Assembly: GCA_025980505.1 (NCBI GenBank) | Contig: JAICXI010000069.1 | Span: 1-7,610 of the forward strand | DNA from: a bacterium | Lineage (GTDB): Bacteria; Oederibacteriota; Muellerivitia; Muellerivitales; Muellerivitaceae | Direction: 5' to 3' | Length of the DNA stretch: 7,610 nt | Shown here: positions 5,524-7,610 of the stretch, one piece after another | Position numbering within the stretch: position 1 is the stretch's first letter | How the letters are laid out: each line of letters starts with the position of its first letter | Program-made: the position numbers and the translations under genes | Notes under the pieces: model-generated | The model's input: only the letters and a program-made list of their open reading frames with translations | What the model was told of the DNA's origin: nothing | Database searches by the model: none

Positions 5524-5546
5524 GGGGGGGCGGGGGGCGCCCGGGG
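5524..5546 (+). promoter_or_regulatory. G-quadruplex-forming run upstream of pyrH
   Basis: Seven G (5524-5530), one C, six G (5532-5537), CGCCC, then four G (5543-5546) satisfy the four-tract G-quadruplex pattern on the transcribed-sense strand. It ends 34 bases before the pyrH start codon and about 23 bases before its ribosome site. The alternative GGGC/GCCC fold could compete. A role in pyrH mRNA translation or stability is inferred. Confidence 0.4.
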
Positions 5547-5580
5547 AACTTTGCGGTGAGAAATAGTTCAGGAAAACCCA

Positions 5581-6327
5581 ATGGCGACCGTGTCCCGGAA
5601 AACCTCGAAGCCCAAAACCGCCTACCGGCGCGTTTTATTGAAGGTTTCCGGGGAGGCGCTGGCCGGGGACAACCAGAAGCACCGCATCGATGAGAGCGTG
5701 GTCCGGGCCATCGCCCGGGCCGTTTATGACGTGAAGAAAACCGGGGTGGAGATCGCCCTGGTCATCGGGGGCGGCAACATTTACCGCGGTGCGGACGGCG
5801 AGCGCATGGGGATGGACCGCGTTTCCTCCGATTACATGGGCATGCTGGCCACCCTCATTAACGCCCTGGCGCTCCAAAACGCCCTGGAAAAGATGGGCGC
5901 CCACACGCGCGTGCAAAGCGCCATCGAAATGTCCAAAGTGGCCGAGCCCTACATCCGCCGCCGGGCCCTGCGGCACCTGGAAAAGGGGCGCATCGTCATC
6001 TTCGCGGGCGGCACGGGCAACCCCTACTTCACCACGGACACGGCCGCGGCCTTAAGGGCCATCGAAATCGGCGCCGACGCCATTTTCAAGGCCACCAACG
6101 TGGACGGCATCTACAGCGCGGACCCCAAAAAAGACCCCCGCGCCAAGAAATTCAAGCACCTGACCTACATCGATGCCATCAACCGGCGCCTGCGGGTGAT
6201 GGACACCACCGCCCTGACCCTCTGCATGGAAAACAAGCTCCCCATCGTGGTTTTCGACATGCACCGGCCGGGCAACATCGCGCGGGCGGTCCGGGGCGAA
6301 CCCATTGGAACGGTCGTGAAGAACTGA
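5581..6327 (+). CDS. pyrH: UMP kinase
   Basis: PyrH phosphorylates UMP to UDP with ATP in pyrimidine nucleotide synthesis and is a hexamer of the amino-acid-kinase fold, distinct from eukaryotic UMP kinases. The protein has 248 residues, close to the family norm. Motifs are LLKVSGEAL (19-27), [10 protein letters not shown] (61-70), [10 protein letters not shown] (82-91), [16 protein letters not shown] (141-156), [12 protein letters not shown] (171-182) and the late segment [18 protein letters not shown] (223-240). The ATG start has AGGA 7 bases upstream (5570-5573). A basic N-terminal stretch of about 14 residues precedes the first strand and looks flexible. In other bacteria the enzyme is activated by GTP and inhibited by UTP; nothing here argues against that. 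It lies 158 bases after tsf, in a gap with hairpins and a G-rich run. Confidence 0.97.
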   Translation: MATVSRKTSKPKTAYRRVLLKVSGEALAGDNQKHRIDESVVRAIARAVYDVKKTGVEIALVIGGGNIYRGADGERMGMDRVSSDYMGMLATLINALALQNALEKMGAHTRVQSAIEMSKVAEPYIRRRALRHLEKGRIVIFAGGTGNPYFTTDTAAALRAIEIGADAIFKATNVDGIYSADPKKDPRAKKFKHLTYIDAINRRLRVMDTTALTLCMENKLPIVVFDMHRPGNIARAVRGEPIGTVVKN

Positions 6328-6416
6328 AATTAAGAATTGCGAATTTTGAATCATGAATGGATGATGATTTTTCAATCTTGATGGAAAACAACCGAAATTC
6401 GATTGAGGGGTTCAAA
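6328..6416 (+). repeat. AT-rich pyrH-frr spacer with heptad-phased GAAT repeats
   Basis: This 89-base spacer is only about 31% G+C by my count, in strong contrast to its surroundings. GAAT occurs at 6334, 6341, 6348 and 6355, exactly 7 bases apart, with a GAAAT at 6326 just before. A weak -35/-10 pair is possible (TTGCGA 6337-6342, GATGAT 6360-6365, spacer 17). The frr ribosome site GAGGGG (6405-6410) closes the spacer. It may be an interspersed repeat, a promoter or a remnant of one. Confidence 0.5.
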
Positions 6417-6974
6417 GTGGCCGACGCGAACCAGGTTTTAAACGACGCCGAATCCAAGATGAAGAAGGCCGTCGAGGCCACCAAACGTGACTTCGCCTCG
6501 GTGCGCACGGGCCGGGCCTCCACCTCGCTCGTGGAACACATCAAGGTCGAGTATTACGGATCGCTGCTCCCCATCAACCAGGTGGCCAATATCTCCGCGC
6601 CCGACGCCCGGACCCTGGAGTTGAAACCCTGGGACCCCCAGGCCCTGGTCGAGATCGAGAAGGCCCTCCAAAAAAGCGACTTGGGGATCTCCCCCAACAA
6701 CGACGGCAAGGTTATCCGCCTTTCCATGCCCCCCTTGACCGAGGAACGCCGCAAGGAATTCGTGAAGCTGGTCCATAAGCACTCCGAGAACGGCCGGGTG
6801 GCCATCCGCAGCATCCGGCAGGACGCCAACAAGGCCCTGGACCACCTGAAAAAGGAAATCGCCGAGGACGAATTCAAGAAATTCCACGAGCGCATCCAGA
6901 AAATGACGGACCTTTATACCCAGGAGATCGGGAAGCTCGGCGAGCACAAAGAAAAAGAAATCATGGAGTTCTAA
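6417..6974 (+). CDS. frr: Ribosome recycling factor
   Basis: RRF works with EF-G to split post-termination ribosomes so that they can start a new round of translation. From GTG at 6417 the protein has 185 residues, identical in length to E. coli RRF. Motifs are VRTGRAS (29-35), VEYYG (44-48), SDLGISPN (87-94), PPLTEERRKE (105-114) and the long-helix segment RVAIRSIRQDAN (127-138). Two long helical stretches at the ends form the coiled-coil bundle, with the compact second domain between. The frame extends upstream to an ATG at 6357, but that adds 20 residues with no family similarity, from AT-rich spacer sequence. GTG has an ideal GAGGGG site 6 bases upstream. It follows pyrH in the standard order. 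Confidence 0.96.
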   Translation: MADANQVLNDAESKMKKAVEATKRDFASVRTGRASTSLVEHIKVEYYGSLLPINQVANISAPDARTLELKPWDPQALVEIEKALQKSDLGISPNNDGKVIRLSMPPLTEERRKEFVKLVHKHSENGRVAIRSIRQDANKALDHLKKEIAEDEFKKFHERIQKMTDLYTQEIGKLGEHKEKEIMEF

Positions 6975-6983
6975 ACCAAGGCG

Positions 6984-7610
6984 TTGGAAACACCGAAACG
7001 GGCCGCTCTCCTCAAGCGCTACCATTTGAAACCCCACTTGCCCCGCCATGTGGCCATCATCATGGACGGCAACGGACGTTGGGCGAAAAAACGCCACCTG
7101 CCCCGCATCGCCGGACACCGGGCCGGGGCCCATTCCATCCGTGAACTGGTGAGGCTTTCCGGCGAATTGGGCATCGAGGCCCTGACCCTTTACGCCTTTT
7201 CCACCGAAAACTGGAAGAGGCCCCGCCGGGAAGTGGCCCTTTTGATGGGGCTTTTGAAGCAGTACCTCCGCAACGAAGTGGAAGAGCTGAAGCAAAACAA
7301 CGTGAGGCTTCTGACCATCGGCAACAGCCGCGACCTGTCCGCCGAGATCCAACGGGAACTGAAGAAAGCCATGGAAGCCACCTCCCGTTGCACGGGCCTC
7401 CGGCTGGTGCTGGCGCTCTCCTACAGCGGACGGGCGGACTTGAGCCGGGCGGTCCGGGAACTGTGCCAAAAGGTGAAGGCGGGACGGCTGAAAGTACCGG
7501 CGATCCGGGAAGAAACCATCACCCGGGCCCTCGCCACGCGGGACCTGCCGGAAGTGGACCTCCTCATCCGCACCAGCGGGGAATACCGCGTCTCCAACTT
7601 CCTGCTCTGG
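6984..7610 (+). CDS. uppS: Undecaprenyl diphosphate synthase (cut by window end)
   Basis: UppS, also called IspU, is a cytosolic cis-prenyltransferase. It adds isopentenyl units to farnesyl diphosphate to make the C55 lipid carrier used for peptidoglycan and other surface polymers. 209 residues are visible. HVAIIMDGNGRWAKK (22-36) carries the catalytic Asp28 (E. coli D26). GHRAGA (44-49), YAFSTENWKRP (70-80) and the late IRTSGEYRVSNFLLW (195-209) supply the substrate-binding Arg and Glu residues. The usual NYGGR motif reads SYSGR. Only the last few dozen residues are missing. The frame is the same as frr and opens right after its stop. TTG at 6984, preceded by a closely spaced AAGG, gives an N terminus of normal length. 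No ATG or GTG start precedes the first conserved motif, but the exact start is the least certain part. Confidence 0.93.
   Translation, partial: METPKRAALLKRYHLKPHLPRHVAIIMDGNGRWAKKRHLPRIAGHRAGAHSIRELVRLSGELGIEALTLYAFSTENWKRPRREVALLMGLLKQYLRNEVEELKQNNVRLLTIGNSRDLSAEIQRELKKAMEATSRCTGLRLVLALSYSGRADLSRAVRELCQKVKAGRLKVPAIREETITRALATRDLPEVDLLIRTSGEYRVSNFLLW

Noticed and set aside
5502..5693. Small plus-strand open frame (63 codons) overlapping the start of pyrH
   Set aside because: It is Arg/Gly-rich from the G-rich run, out of frame with pyrH, and lacks a recognisable family.
6357..6416. ATG start for frr at 6357
   Set aside because: It adds 20 non-conserved residues from the AT-rich spacer; GTG at 6417 gives exactly 185 residues and has a better ribosome site.
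6438..7469. Long open frame on the minus strand opposite frr and uppS (343 codons)
   Set aside because: It spans the complements of two conserved genes and has no recognisable domain; it is a shadow frame.
1..7610. tRNA genes, CRISPR arrays, insertion sequences, attachment sites, phage or defence genes
   Set aside because: None was seen on reading both strands; no array of regular repeats with spacers, no transposase or integrase motifs and no tRNA-like cloverleaf were found.

Overview
The window comes from a GC-rich bacterial chromosome. It shows no mobile element, CRISPR array or tRNA gene, and no phage signature. It holds two functional blocks. The left block (about 1-3466) is a divergent molybdenum-cofactor (Moco) cluster. 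The right block (about 3544-7610) is the widely conserved translation and cell-growth operon rpsB-tsf-pyrH-frr-uppS. The host cannot be named from the sequence. A fused MoaC-MogA/MoaB protein, a short EF-Ts of the Thermus type, several TTG/GTG starts and a long acidic tail on ribosomal protein S2 fit a less-studied or deep-branching lineage, but this is inference.

Left block, minus strand, in transcription order: a TauE/SafE-family membrane exporter (2198-1473), a fused MoaC-MogA/MoaB protein (1416-508) and the first 166 residues of MoeA (500 to the window edge). On the plus strand, moaA (2495-3466) diverges from a 296-base region rich in inverted repeats. Together MoaA and MoaC turn GTP into cyclic pyranopterin monophosphate. 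The MogA-like domain and MoeA act later, in adenylylation of molybdopterin and insertion of molybdate. MoaD, MoaE and the sulfur-transfer enzymes are not in the window. The MoeA copy has Gly where the family has a conserved active-site Asp (D142 in E. coli numbering).

Right block, plus strand: a good sigma-70-type promoter (3544-3573), a leader of about 190 bases with mutually exclusive hairpins, then rpsB (ribosomal protein S2), tsf (EF-Ts), pyrH (UMP kinase), frr (ribosome recycling factor) and uppS (undecaprenyl diphosphate synthase, cut by the window end). The operon links ribosome assembly, elongation and recycling to pyrimidine nucleotide supply and to the lipid carrier for cell-wall synthesis.

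The most interesting non-coding signals lie in the gaps between genes. Most gaps carry strong GC-rich hairpins, the tsf-pyrH gap also has a run of G tracts able to form a G-quadruplex, and the pyrH-frr gap is an AT-rich island with GAAT units spaced every 7 bases. No clearly new multi-gene system is visible. The candidates for new biology are the structured leaders of moaA and rpsB, the S2 tail, and the altered MoeA active site.
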